From contig NZ_CP032382.1 of NCBI RefSeq assembly GCF_003589925.1, forward strand, positions 2,728,001 to 2,792,000: a stretch of DNA of 64,000 nucleotides, given 5' to 3'. Each line of letters starts with the position of its first letter. Position 1 is the first letter of the stretch. The stretch is from Chryseolinea soli. GTDB lineage: Bacteria > Bacteroidota > Bacteroidia > Cytophagales > Cyclobacteriaceae. This document shows positions 7,978 to 16,563 of this stretch, piece by piece. Both the position numbers and the translations under genes were made by a program. The notes under the pieces were generated by a model that did not search any database, had not been told where the DNA came from, and worked only from the letters and a program-made list of their open reading frames with translations.

Positions 7978-9514
7978 CGCCGAGGGTGACGAGACCCGTA
8001 ACAATTTTGTTTTGCAATTCAACGATGGGCCCCGAGCCGTCATTCAAGAAATAGGGAGCATAAAGACTGTTGCCCTTGCTCTGCACCCAGGCAAAATCGA
8101 CGTGAAATTTGTCGAGCTTGATCCCAACTCCCCCGCTAATGGTCTTGATGCTGTTGTCATAATCGCTGCCGCGATAAGGATTGGCTTGAATGCCATAGCC
8201 GAAGCGCAACCGGAAGATCTTGTAACGTCCCTCAACACCACCCCGGTAATTCAACACCGACTTATAGGTGCTGTTGATGCCCTTGTTGGTGTCCGTGAAG
8301 TCAATATAGGAATTGTAGGAGGTTGAATATTTTGCTTTCGAATAATTCCGCATCTCCACGTCACCCGTAATCAGACCATACTTCGAGATCAGGGCCAATC
8401 CGGCGCTGAATTTGGAGGGAGCGCTAAGACTGTATTCGGAAATAACCTGATCAGTAGCCGAGCTTTCGTTGTTCAGCTCAGGCTTGTTGGGGTCCCCACC
8501 ATAGTTGGGTTTGTTTGAATAATAGAGGAAATCCTTCCAACTGGAGTTCATGGAAGCGTCGGAGGTTTCTGAAAGCTGATAGAATGTTGGGGTGGTGTAT
8601 GACAATCCGATTTGCATAAAGTCCACCGGCCGTACCGTGGCACCCAACGTCGCGTTGACGCCGGTTCCGGTGATCTTTAAATTTTCGGCCATGTCCCAGC
8701 CATTGACAAATTCATCGTCGGTAAAGCTTTCCGAGAATGTCTTGGTCGTTTTGTACCGGAGCGAGCTCACGCCAATGCTGGCACCAAAGAACAAAATGTC
8801 TTTGTAGTTGCCGCCATAGGAAAAACTCCATTGATTGATGATGCCGTCGGTTTGGACGGTTTCGCTCTGGTGGGGGAGTTTTTTTACATCCGTGAAATAT
8901 TCGTCGTCGGGATAGTTGGCATCCAGCAAATTGGCGGGGCCGATAAGGTAATTAAAGTAGGCCAGTCCGGTAGGGCTGTTGTAGCGGTTGTGATCCGTTG
9001 TGCCGCTGGGATCGAATTGATCGGTCGTGTAGCCATAAGCGTCGTCGATGAAACTCTGCAGCTTCGAGGTGTTGGGATTGCCATTGTAGGAGAAGGGCGC
9101 GTTGAAGTCGTTGACGCGGGTCATGCTAATACCAAAGGCACCGCCCTGAAAGCCACTGTTGCCACGCGTCGGTATGTGCAGCACGAGGCTAAAACCAGGG
9201 ACCACGAATTTGGACCGGGATTCGTCTTGCGAAACACCAAAGTAGTGCGATTGTGTGCTGTAGGTGCTAAACCCCGGCGTAAGCGTTACCTCCGAACGGT
9301 TGAACATGCCCAGGCCGGCGGGGTTGGAAAGGGCCGAACTGTAGTCGCCGCCCAGCGCGATCTGGCTGCCACCCATGGCCTGGATGCGGGCGCTTCCTCC
9401 GGGCATTGTCTGGCTAAACGTGAGCGCCGATTCCACATAGCCTTGGGACCATACTATGGAAACTGTGAACAATAGAATTCCCGTGAGGGCTGATATTTTC
9501 CTCCACATGATCAT
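7967..9514 (-). CDS. OMPP1/FadL/TodX-family outer-membrane protein
   Basis: This 515-residue beta-barrel candidate has a signal peptide ending near SIVWSQG. The early motif SNPAGLGMFNRSEVTLTPG is the FadL-family signature, where NPAG lines the hatch. Alternating aromatic strands run to a terminal Phe (LVTLGVNF), as expected for BAM recognition. FadL homologues import hydrophobic compounds, but the ligand here is unknown. ATG 9514 or 9508 could be the start. It lies 20 bp after the Tyr/Gly-rich protein gene, probably as a two-gene operon, and overlaps the aroK end by 11 bp. Confidence 0.85.
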   Translation of the reverse strand: MIMWRKISALTGILLFTVSIVWSQGYVESALTFSQTMPGGSARIQAMGGSQIALGGDYSSALSNPAGLGMFNRSEVTLTPGFSTYSTQSHYFGVSQDESRSKFVVPGFSLVLHIPTRGNSGFQGGAFGISMTRVNDFNAPFSYNGNPNTSKLQSFIDDAYGYTTDQFDPSGTTDHNRYNSPTGLAYFNYLIGPANLLDANYPDDEYFTDVKKLPHQSETVQTDGIINQWSFSYGGNYKDILFFGASIGVSSLRYKTTKTFSESFTDDEFVNGWDMAENLKITGTGVNATLGATVRPVDFMQIGLSYTTPTFYQLSETSDASMNSSWKDFLYYSNKPNYGGDPNKPELNNESSATDQVISEYSLSAPSKFSAGLALISKYGLITGDVEMRNYSKAKYSTSYNSYIDFTDTNKGINSTYKSVLNYRGGVEGRYKIFRLRFGYGIQANPYRGSDYDNSIKTISGGVGIKLDKFHVDFAWVQSKGNSLYAPYFLNDGSGPIVELQNKIVTGLVTLGVNF

Positions 9515-9534
9515 GCTTCTTTAGAAATGAATGA

Positions 9535-10677
9535 TTAGTCTCTGCCGCGTGATCTGCCGTTTGAGCCACTGCTGTGGAACGATCCGCCACCGGCCGTACC
9601 ACCACCGCCACCGCCGAATGAAGAACGGGAGCCGCCGCCAAAGGAATCCGAACGACCACCGCTGTTGTAGTGCGATTGTCCTGACGAACTACCCCAATCC
9701 GAACGGGAAGGGCTGGAGTACGTTTGCTGTATTTGCTGTTGCTGCTGTTGTTGACGGTAGCTGCGGTTATAGTAGTCTTCCTGACTCTGTATCCTGCCTT
9801 GCGTGCTCACCCGGCCATTGGTAGTTCCTCCGTTTGTAGTCGAAGAAGGCGACACGTAATTAGGACGTGTGCGGCCATTGGTGGCGGCGGTGGTCATGGT
9901 GCCTACTCTGCCGCTGTTGCTGGTGGCACGGGGACCGTAGGCGACGGCGCGACCTTCGCTGGTACCACCACCGTTGTTGACGATGATCACGTTGCTGGGA
10001 TATCCATATCCGTAATAGCTGCCAAAGTATCCGGCGCCATAGCCATAGGAAGGACCCCAGAAGGAGCTGTAAGGGCTGTAGCCGTATCCACCATAATAAG
10101 GATTGCCATAAGAAAAGCTCATGCCAAAGCCGCTACCCCAACCGTAGTTCCAGTTGCTGCCCATATAGTAGCTATACGAACTCGACCAGCCGGATTGATA
10201 ATAAGGATTCATCCACGGGTTTCCGTAGGCGTCATAGTAGCTGCCGTAATAAGGGCTGTTCCACGAATAGATGGAGGGGCCGAAGTACGTAGAGCTGTAC
10301 CAGGGGTTGTTATAGGCGCTGTTGAAATTGTTGTTCCAGCTGTTCAGCTTGGCAGCGTTGTTGTATTTGTAGTCGTTGACGAAATAGTCTTGCTCGTCGG
10401 CCTTGGCGGTTTGGGCGTTTGACCGGGCGGCATATTCGGGGTTCACGTTGCGGGCCGAATAGCTGTCGGTGGGATTGAGGGCTTCCTCATCCTGATATTT
10501 TTGGGATTTCTTGGCGCTGGCCGAGTAGGCCTGCTCTTCCAGCTTGGCCGTTTGGGCCTTCAGTTTCGCTCGGTCCTTTGCATTGAAATACATATCGTCG
10601 TTTTCGATGCCTTGTGCGAATGCTGTTCCGGCCAGAAGCGCGGCAGACAGACTGAGCATGATGACCTTGGTTTTCAT
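9535..10677 (-). CDS. Exported Tyr/Gly/Ser-rich low-complexity protein with polyGln
   Basis: No known family. ATG 10677 gives a clean signal peptide (MKTKVIMLSLSAALLAGTAFAQG). Then come about 100 residues of charged repeats with NPEYAARSNAQTAKADEQ-like units, a long Tyr/Gly/Asn/Pro-rich block (about residues 130-240), a run of seven Gln, and a Gly/Ser-rich tail ending RGRD. An in-frame extension of 27 codons upstream is unlikely, as it precedes the signal sequence. The composition resembles adhesive or phase-separating surface proteins, which is inference only. It is upstream of, and probably co-transcribed with, the FadL-like gene. Confidence 0.7.
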   Translation of the reverse strand: MKTKVIMLSLSAALLAGTAFAQGIENDDMYFNAKDRAKLKAQTAKLEEQAYSASAKKSQKYQDEEALNPTDSYSARNVNPEYAARSNAQTAKADEQDYFVNDYKYNNAAKLNSWNNNFNSAYNNPWYSSTYFGPSIYSWNSPYYGSYYDAYGNPWMNPYYQSGWSSSYSYYMGSNWNYGWGSGFGMSFSYGNPYYGGYGYSPYSSFWGPSYGYGAGYFGSYYGYGYPSNVIIVNNGGGTSEGRAVAYGPRATSNSGRVGTMTTAATNGRTRPNYVSPSSTTNGGTTNGRVSTQGRIQSQEDYYNRSYRQQQQQQQIQQTYSSPSRSDWGSSSGQSHYNSGGRSDSFGGGSRSSFGGGGGGTAGGGSFHSSGSNGRSRGRD

Positions 10678-10824
10678 ATCCCTTCGTTTTTTTAACACTT
10701 GTCCACTAAATAAACGTAAATACATCTTAAAAGTGCTTATAAAGCTACAAAATTTCACCTGTATTTGTTGTTGTGAAATTATATTTGCGGTCTATCTGGA
10801 ATTTCAACAATAATTATACCAAGC

Positions 10825-12303
10825 ATGGGCAAAGAAATACCTACCCGTAGTGAAGACTACTCTTCGTGGTACAACGAATTAGTAAAAAAAGCTGACCTGG
10901 CCGAGCACTCCGACGTGCGCGGTTGTATGGTCATCAAACCCTATGGGTATAGCATTTGGGAGAAGATGCAACAGGCGCTGGACAAAATGTTCAAGGACAC
11001 CGGCCACGTAAACGCCTATTTCCCGCTTTTTGTGCCCAAAAGCATGTTCGAGGCCGAAGAGAAGAATGCCGAAGGCTTTGCCAAGGAGTGTGCCATCGTG
11101 ACACACTACCGTCTGAAAAGCGATCCGAAAAACCCCGGCAAGCTCATCGTCGATCCGGATGCGAAGCTGGAGGAGGAACTGGTGGTCCGTCCCACCAGCG
11201 AGGCCATCATCTGGAGCACCTACAAGAAATGGATCCAGTCCTACCGTGACCTGCCCATCCTGGTGAACCAATGGGCCAACGTCGTGCGATGGGAAATGCG
11301 CACGCGCCTCTTTTTGCGCACCGCCGAGTTTCTTTGGCAGGAAGGGCACACCGCCCACGCCACCTCGAAGGAGGCCGTGGACGAAACCGTGCAAATGCTG
11401 AACGTGTATGCCGAGTTTGCGGAACGCTTTATGGCCATGCCCGTCATCAAGGGAAGAAAATCGGAAGGTGAAAGATTTCCCGGCGCCGTGGATACCTATT
11501 GCATCGAAGCGATGATGCAGGACGGCAAGGCGCTGCAAGCCGGCACATCGCACTTCCTGGGACAAAATTTTGCGAATGCGTTCGATGTGAAGTTTGCGAC
11601 CAAAGAAGGCAAACTGGACCACGTTTGGGGAACTTCGTGGGGGGTGAGCACACGCCTGATGGGTGCCCTCATCATGGCCCACTCCGACGACGACGGACTG
11701 GTGCTGCCACCTAAGCTGGCGCCGATCCACGTGGTGATCGTGCCCATCTTCCGCAACGAAGAAGAATTGAGCAAGCTCACCGTGGAAGTAGATAAAATGG
11801 CCAAGTCGCTGCGCGATGCCGGCTACACCGTGAAATTCGACAACCGCGACACGCAGAAGCCGGGCTTCAAGTTTGCGGAGTGGGAGTTGAAGGGCGTGCC
11901 TGTACGCCTCGCCATCGGTCCCCGCGACCTGGAAAACGGCACAGTAGAAGTGGCCCGCCGCGACACCAAAACGAAGGAAGTGATGAAACTCTCGGACGTG
12001 GCCACCGCCATCCCGAAGTTGCTGGACGACATCCAGGAAAACATCTACAAAAAAGCGCTCTCTTTCCGCGAAAGCATGATTACCCGTGTGGACACGTACG
12101 ACGCGTTCAAACAGGTGCTCGACGAGAAAACCGGTTTTGTGCTGGCCCACTGGGACGGCACCCCCGAAACAGAGGCGGCCATCAAGGAAGAAACAAAGGC
12201 CACCATTCGCTGCATTCCCCTGGATGCGCCCGAAGAAGCCGGCAAATGCATTTATTCAGGCAAACCCTCATCGCGTCGCGTGTTGTTTGCGCGGGCGTAT
12301 TGA
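10825..12303 (+). CDS. proS: Proline-tRNA ligase, archaeal/eukaryote-type (ProS type 3)
   Basis: This 492-residue class II synthetase charges tRNA-Pro. The class II motif 2 region is at [20 protein letters not shown], and motif 3 is near [20 protein letters not shown]. An anticodon-binding domain (VVIVPIF onward) and a C-terminal domain ending in the invariant Tyr (RVLFARAY) follow. It lacks the large INS editing insertion of E. coli-type ProS, and its length fits type 3. ATG 10825 follows an AT-rich leader. A strong terminator lies at 12316-12363. Confidence 0.96.
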   Translation: MGKEIPTRSEDYSSWYNELVKKADLAEHSDVRGCMVIKPYGYSIWEKMQQALDKMFKDTGHVNAYFPLFVPKSMFEAEEKNAEGFAKECAIVTHYRLKSDPKNPGKLIVDPDAKLEEELVVRPTSEAIIWSTYKKWIQSYRDLPILVNQWANVVRWEMRTRLFLRTAEFLWQEGHTAHATSKEAVDETVQMLNVYAEFAERFMAMPVIKGRKSEGERFPGAVDTYCIEAMMQDGKALQAGTSHFLGQNFANAFDVKFATKEGKLDHVWGTSWGVSTRLMGALIMAHSDDDGLVLPPKLAPIHVVIVPIFRNEEELSKLTVEVDKMAKSLRDAGYTVKFDNRDTQKPGFKFAEWELKGVPVRLAIGPRDLENGTVEVARRDTKTKEVMKLSDVATAIPKLLDDIQENIYKKALSFRESMITRVDTYDAFKQVLDEKTGFVLAHWDGTPETEAAIKEETKATIRCIPLDAPEEAGKCIYSGKPSSRRVLFARAY

Positions 12304-12315
12304 GCGATTTTGGCG

Positions 12316-12370
12316 CGTCTTCCCGTCCGGGCGGTTAATTTTTGCCGCAAAGACGGGAAGACGTTTTGTT
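12316..12370 (+). terminator. proS terminator with long stem
   Basis: A perfect 12-bp stem (12316-12327 with 12352-12363) encloses a second small GCGG/CCGC pairing and is followed by TTTTGTTTATTTG. It starts 13 nt after the proS stop. The right arm abuts a copy of the CCGCAAAG motif. Confidence 0.72.
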
Positions 12371-12401
12371 TATTTGTATTTTTGAATTTCCCCCTGCCTC
12401 T

Positions 12402-12869
12402 ATGATGTGGATAATTGTTATAGCGCTCCTCTTAATAGGCATTGCGCTCCTCATTGCAGAGCTGATCTTTATTCCAGGTACCACCGTCGTCGGCTTGTTG
12501 GGTTTGATCTTCTCGATTGTCGGCGTTGTTATCAGTTATCAGCATTTTGGAAGCACAGTCGGATTCTATGTCCTCATGGTCACCATCGCCGCCCTGGTGG
12601 TAGCCGTTTTCTACAGTTTTCGCACCGGCGCGTGGACCCGCTTTTCATTAAAATCGTCGATCGACAGCCGGGTAAATGAGGGCATCATGTCAACGGTGCA
12701 CATAGGCGATGAGGGCGTTACGCTTTCTACCCTCCGGCCTATGGGGAAAGCGCAGTTTCATGACAAGACTTTCGAGGTAAAGACCTCCGGCAATTATATC
12801 AATCAAGGCGAAAAGGTAAAGATCGTTCAGATCGAGTCACACCAAATCACAGTAGAAACTATCAACTAA
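12402..12869 (+). CDS. NfeD-like membrane protein
   Basis: This 155-residue protein has three membrane helices (about residues 3-75) and then a soluble OB-fold NfeD domain (about 95-155, RPMGKAQF to ITVETIN). NfeD proteins are partners of flotillins, and here floA starts 13 bp downstream. I start at ATG 12402 ([10 protein letters not shown]), because the upstream extension reads through terminator DNA. It is the short NfeD1b type without the ClpP-like protease domain. Confidence 0.87.
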   Translation: MMWIIVIALLLIGIALLIAELIFIPGTTVVGLLGLIFSIVGVVISYQHFGSTVGFYVLMVTIAALVVAVFYSFRTGAWTRFSLKSSIDSRVNEGIMSTVHIGDEGVTLSTLRPMGKAQFHDKTFEVKTSGNYINQGEKVKIVQIESHQITVETIN

Positions 12870-12882
12870 TCAATACATACTC

Positions 12883-13878
12883 ATGGAAGCTGCGTCATTA
12901 CTGATCCTGGTCTTTGGCGGGATCATTCTCTTTTTTGTGTTTCTTTATTTTGTTCCGGTCAACCTCTGGATCACGGCCCTGTTTTCGGGCGTGAAGGTGG
13001 GCTTGTTCGAACTTATCTTTATGCGGATCCGCAAAGTGCCACCCCGCATTGTTGTGGATTCACTCATCACGGCTACGAAGGCCGGTTTGAAAATCTCTTC
13101 TAATGAATTGGAAACGCACTACCTCGCCGGAGGAAACGTGCCCAATGTTATTCGCGCGCTCATTTCGGCCGACAAGGCCAACATCAGCCTGAGCTTTAAA
13201 CAAGCCACCGCCATCGACCTGGCAGGTCGCGACGTGTTTCAGGCTGTTCAGATCTCGGTAAATCCCAAAGTGATCACTACCCCGAAGGTTGCGGCCGTGG
13301 CTTCGGATGGTATTCAGCTTATTGCCGTGGCCCGTGTTACGGTGCGTGCCAGCATTGCCCAGTTGGTGGGGGGTGCCGGTGAAGACACTATTTTGGCTCG
13401 TGTCGGTGAAGGTATCGTGTCGTCTATCGGTTCTGCTAAGTCGCACAAAGACGTGCTTGAAAGCCCCGACAAGATCTCGAAACTCGTGCTATCGCGCGGG
13501 CTGGATGCCGGAACCGCTTTTGAAATTCTCTCTATTGACATTGCCGACGTAGATGTTGGAGCCAACATCGGTGCCAAACTCCAAATTGACCAGGCCTCGG
13601 CCGACTTGAAGGTGGCCGAAGCACGTGCAGAAGAGCGCCGTGCGATGGCTGTGGCCCTTGACCAGGAAATGAAAGCGAAAGCGCAAGAGGCACGCGCGAA
13701 GGTTATTGAGGCGGAGGCTGAAATTCCGAAGGCTATTGCGGCTGCATTTGTTAATGGAAACCTGGGCATCATGGATTATTACAAGATGCAGAATGTGCAG
13801 GCGGATACGGAGATGCGGCAAGCGATTTCGGGGTCTGGAAAGGGAACGACGGGTTCGCCTAAAAAAGAGCAGCCGTAA
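12883..13878 (+). CDS. floA: Flotillin-like protein FloA
   Basis: This 331-residue scaffold of functional membrane microdomains has an N-terminal hairpin membrane segment (about residues 5-45), a PHB/SPFH-like domain (about 50-230) with [17 protein letters not shown], and a charged coiled coil rich in Ala-Glu (about 230-290, [20 protein letters not shown]). It ends with a Gly/Lys-rich tail. The length matches FloA of Bacillus (YqfA). It forms an operon with the nfeD gene and ends at a strong terminator (13944-13980). Confidence 0.93.
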   Translation: MEAASLLILVFGGIILFFVFLYFVPVNLWITALFSGVKVGLFELIFMRIRKVPPRIVVDSLITATKAGLKISSNELETHYLAGGNVPNVIRALISADKANISLSFKQATAIDLAGRDVFQAVQISVNPKVITTPKVAAVASDGIQLIAVARVTVRASIAQLVGGAGEDTILARVGEGIVSSIGSAKSHKDVLESPDKISKLVLSRGLDAGTAFEILSIDIADVDVGANIGAKLQIDQASADLKVAEARAEERRAMAVALDQEMKAKAQEARAKVIEAEAEIPKAIAAAFVNGNLGIMDYYKMQNVQADTEMRQAISGSGKGTTGSPKKEQP

Positions 13879-13943
13879 GGATTGAGCGTGTTGTTGGGAT
13901 ATTGATTTGGGCTGTTGGAATGAACTTTCAATACCTTCATCTA

Positions 13944-13980
13944 AAGATTGCCGCATCCTTGGGGTGCGGCAATTTTTTTT
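13944..13980 (+). terminator. nfeD-floA terminator
   Basis: The stem ATTGCCGCATCC (13947-13958) pairs with GGGTGCGGCAAT (13962-13973), with one G-T pair and a 3-nt loop. Eight T follow. This is a textbook intrinsic terminator and the clearest in the window. Confidence 0.88.
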
Positions 13981-14055
13981 GGAATGATGGGTGTTATTTT
14001 TTTCGATGTAAAGTCTTTAAATTGAAATAGGTTGGTCACGCAAAAGGCAAGTATT

Positions 14056-14556
14056 ATGACAGCGAAACGATTTTTTAATATCATGTTAATCTTGGTCGTG
14101 CTGGTATCCAATGTGGGATGCGACCAGGTATCGAAGGCGATTGCCAGGAATTCGTTGGGTGAAAATCAGACCGTGAGCCTTGTGAACGATCATATCAAAT
14201 TGATGAAAGTTGAGAATAAGGGTGCGTTTTTAAGTCTTGGTAGCGCTTTGCCGGTTTTTTTGAGGATTGTTTTGTTGAATATTCTTCCCCTCGTCGTACT
14301 TGGGCTGGCCGGTTTTTACGTGTTCACAAGAACAAACCTTTCCCGCATCACCACCATCGGCACCTGTTTCGTTATCGGTGGGGGTCTTGGTAATATTTAC
14401 GACCGCATGGTCTACGGATCGGTAACGGATTTTTTGCACATCGACTTTGGGATCTTTCAGACCGGGATTTTTAATCTGGCCGACGTTTCCATCATGGTGG
14501 GTGCGTTTGTGATCACAGTCGACGTTGTGCGTCACCGGAAGATCGAGGTGGGATAA
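14056..14556 (+). CDS. lspA: Lipoprotein signal peptidase (signal peptidase II)
   Basis: This 166-residue inner-membrane aspartyl protease removes signal peptides from prolipoproteins. It has four membrane helices. The family boxes are visible: DQVSK (residues 23-27), ENKGAFLSLG, the first catalytic Asp in GNIYDRMVYGSVTDFLH, and the second in FNLADVSI. The residue before DQ is Cys22 rather than the usual Leu. ATG 14056 is preferred over the TTG eight codons upstream because it starts the first membrane helix. It converges on the cyclase gene with a 10-bp gap. Confidence 0.93.
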   Translation: MTAKRFFNIMLILVVLVSNVGCDQVSKAIARNSLGENQTVSLVNDHIKLMKVENKGAFLSLGSALPVFLRIVLLNILPLVVLGLAGFYVFTRTNLSRITTIGTCFVIGGGLGNIYDRMVYGSVTDFLHIDFGIFQTGIFNLADVSIMVGAFVITVDVVRHRKIEVG

Positions 14557-14566
14557 TACGGCATCT

Positions 14567-16480
14567 TCATTGTTTCAATTTCAACGCTTCCAGCCGCGGA
14601 TCGCCGGCCAATCCCCTGAACACCGGGTATTGCAAAAATAAATTCACCGGCACGGCACGTTTCGCTACGCATTGCTCGATATAATAAAAAACTTTCTCGA
14701 GGTTGCCCAGTGCAAACCAGACACCGACAAAATCAGCGTCGAGCACTACGTCGGGTTCCTCGCGTTGGCGTTGTTCCATTTTGCGAATGCACTCCATCGC
14801 CTTTTCGGTTTGACCGAGTTTTGCATACGCATAGCCCAATCCCATCAAGCCTTTCAAGGGATGGTTTGTTAAGCGATAAACTTCTTCAAAGAGACGGCAG
14901 GCTTCTTCCCAATCGCCTTTCATACCGGTGGCCCAGGCTTTCAATTCCAGGTTCTGGCGGATGTGTGTGTTCAGGTCCAGCAATTTGTTTGCCTGGCGAA
15001 TAGCGTCATCGTAGCGTTCGGCAAACACATACATATTTCCCAGTGCGTGATTGATGGCTGGCGATAGCGGATCGATCTTTACGGCGTCTTCGAGTATCGC
15101 GACCGCTTGCGCTTTCTCACCCATCAGCACGTGATAGTAGCCGAGCAGGGGATAGGCCGCCGCCGCGCTGGGGTTGAGGTGAATAGCTTTTTGCAGCGAC
15201 TCATAGGTTTCTTTCCATTTCCATTCATAGAAAAGGTAGGCACCGGCCTCGGCAATGTAGATCTCGGCAATGGAACTGTCGAGTTGCAAAGCTTTGGCGG
15301 CGTATTCGTGTACCAGCGCGAAAGCTTTGTGGGGCGTCAGCTGTCCGCTGGCGCCAAGCTGGCTGTAGGCCGTGGCGATCATGGCATACGCTTGCGCATA
15401 GCCCGGTTCCAATTGTAGGGCTTCTTCAAAGCGTTCGATCGACTTGCGGAGATCGGCCGGGGTGGTCTTGTTGAAGAAATGAAGTCCCTGCAAATAGGCC
15501 GTGTAGGCGGCGATGTTTTGTGTGGGCGCTTTCGATCCCTGGCTCTCCCGTTGTGCGCGGCTGAGGTTTTCACGCAACTTGTTGGCGATGATGCCGCTGA
15601 TCTCGTCCTGCACTTCAAAGATGTCGGTGAGTTGCCGGTCGTAGGTTTCACTCCAAAGATGATAGCCATCGGCGGCGTTGATCAATTGGGCGGTGATGCG
15701 TACGCGGCTGCCTGCCTTGCGCACGCTGCCTTCGAGCACTTTGTCGACGTTGAGCTTCACGGCGATGTCGCGGATGTCGTCGTTCTTGCCTTTGAAGGCG
15801 TAGGCCGATGTGCGCGACGTCACTTGCAGGCCGTCCACTTTGGTGAGGGCATTGAGGAGTTCTTCGGTGATGCCGTCGCTGAAATATTCGTTTTCCGCGT
15901 CGGCACTCATGTTCACAAACGGCAACACGGCAAGACGATTGGACGGCTGTTTTGTTTTGCCGCGGATCTCGTCGCGCGAGGGGATCACGAGGCCACCGCT
16001 GGTGATGGCAAAGATGCGTACGGGTTGTTTCACATTTTTTAATTCGAAGTAACCCAGTTCGTGTGAGGTGATGTTCTCCTGGTTGCGGATCTCGTCGTAT
16101 ACTTTTTCGGAGATAAAGACGCTTCCCGGCACGGCAAGCGATTCCACACGCGACGCGAGATTCACGCCGTCGCCGTAAATAGATCCGTCTTCGACGGTGA
16201 CATCGCCCGTATGAATGCCGATGCGAAGGTCCACGGTAGGCGCTTCGCGAAGTTGTTGCTGGATGCTCACGGCGCATTGCACCGCGTTGATGGCACTGGC
16301 AAAAATACTAAGGGAACCGTCGCCGTAATATTGGAGGATCTGTCCTTGATGGAGGTGCACGGTGCTTTCGAGAACGCTCTTTAGCCGGTTGCGTTTTTGA
16401 CGCGCCAACTGTTCGTTCTCCTGCATCAGGGCGGTGTAGCCCGCCATGTCGGCAAACAAGATGGCGGCTAGTTGACGCAT
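14567..16480 (-). CDS. Class III nucleotide cyclase with FlgO-like and TPR domains
   Basis: In this 637-residue protein, residues 1-160 form a class III cyclase domain. The metal Asps D11 (LFADMAGYT) and D54 (YYGDG) and the transition-state Asn/Arg (GDGVNLASRVE) are in place. The position usually Lys in adenylate cyclases is Gln50, so the nucleotide used is uncertain. Residues about 185-300 (LAVLPFVNMSADAENEYFSD) are the FlgO/TolB-like module often attached to such cyclases, and about 320-630 are TPR repeats. No membrane helix is seen. It is probably monocistronic, 83 bp beyond the start of the WG-repeat gene. Confidence 0.88.
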   Translation of the reverse strand: MRQLAAILFADMAGYTALMQENEQLARQKRNRLKSVLESTVHLHQGQILQYYGDGSLSIFASAINAVQCAVSIQQQLREAPTVDLRIGIHTGDVTVEDGSIYGDGVNLASRVESLAVPGSVFISEKVYDEIRNQENITSHELGYFELKNVKQPVRIFAITSGGLVIPSRDEIRGKTKQPSNRLAVLPFVNMSADAENEYFSDGITEELLNALTKVDGLQVTSRTSAYAFKGKNDDIRDIAVKLNVDKVLEGSVRKAGSRVRITAQLINAADGYHLWSETYDRQLTDIFEVQDEISGIIANKLRENLSRAQRESQGSKAPTQNIAAYTAYLQGLHFFNKTTPADLRKSIERFEEALQLEPGYAQAYAMIATAYSQLGASGQLTPHKAFALVHEYAAKALQLDSSIAEIYIAEAGAYLFYEWKWKETYESLQKAIHLNPSAAAAYPLLGYYHVLMGEKAQAVAILEDAVKIDPLSPAINHALGNMYVFAERYDDAIRQANKLLDLNTHIRQNLELKAWATGMKGDWEEACRLFEEVYRLTNHPLKGLMGLGYAYAKLGQTEKAMECIRKMEQRQREEPDVVLDADFVGVWFALGNLEKVFYYIEQCVAKRAVPVNLFLQYPVFRGLAGDPRLEALKLKQ

Positions 16481-16563
16481 ACTGATTTTGTTTCGCAGTG
16501 ATCCATGTTACAAACTACGGAAACAAAACGGAAAAGGTCAGGTACAGTTTGAATTTTTGAAGA

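Noticed and set aside
9724..10422. 232-codon plus-strand frame starting with poly-Leu, opposite the Tyr/Gly-rich gene
   Set aside because: The Leu run is the complement of the Gln codons and the Val/Ile stretches are the complement of Tyr/Asn codons. The minus frame has a signal peptide and fits its neighbour.
10879..12150. 423-codon minus-strand frame opposite proS
   Set aside because: Shadow of the synthetase, His-rich by codon complement.
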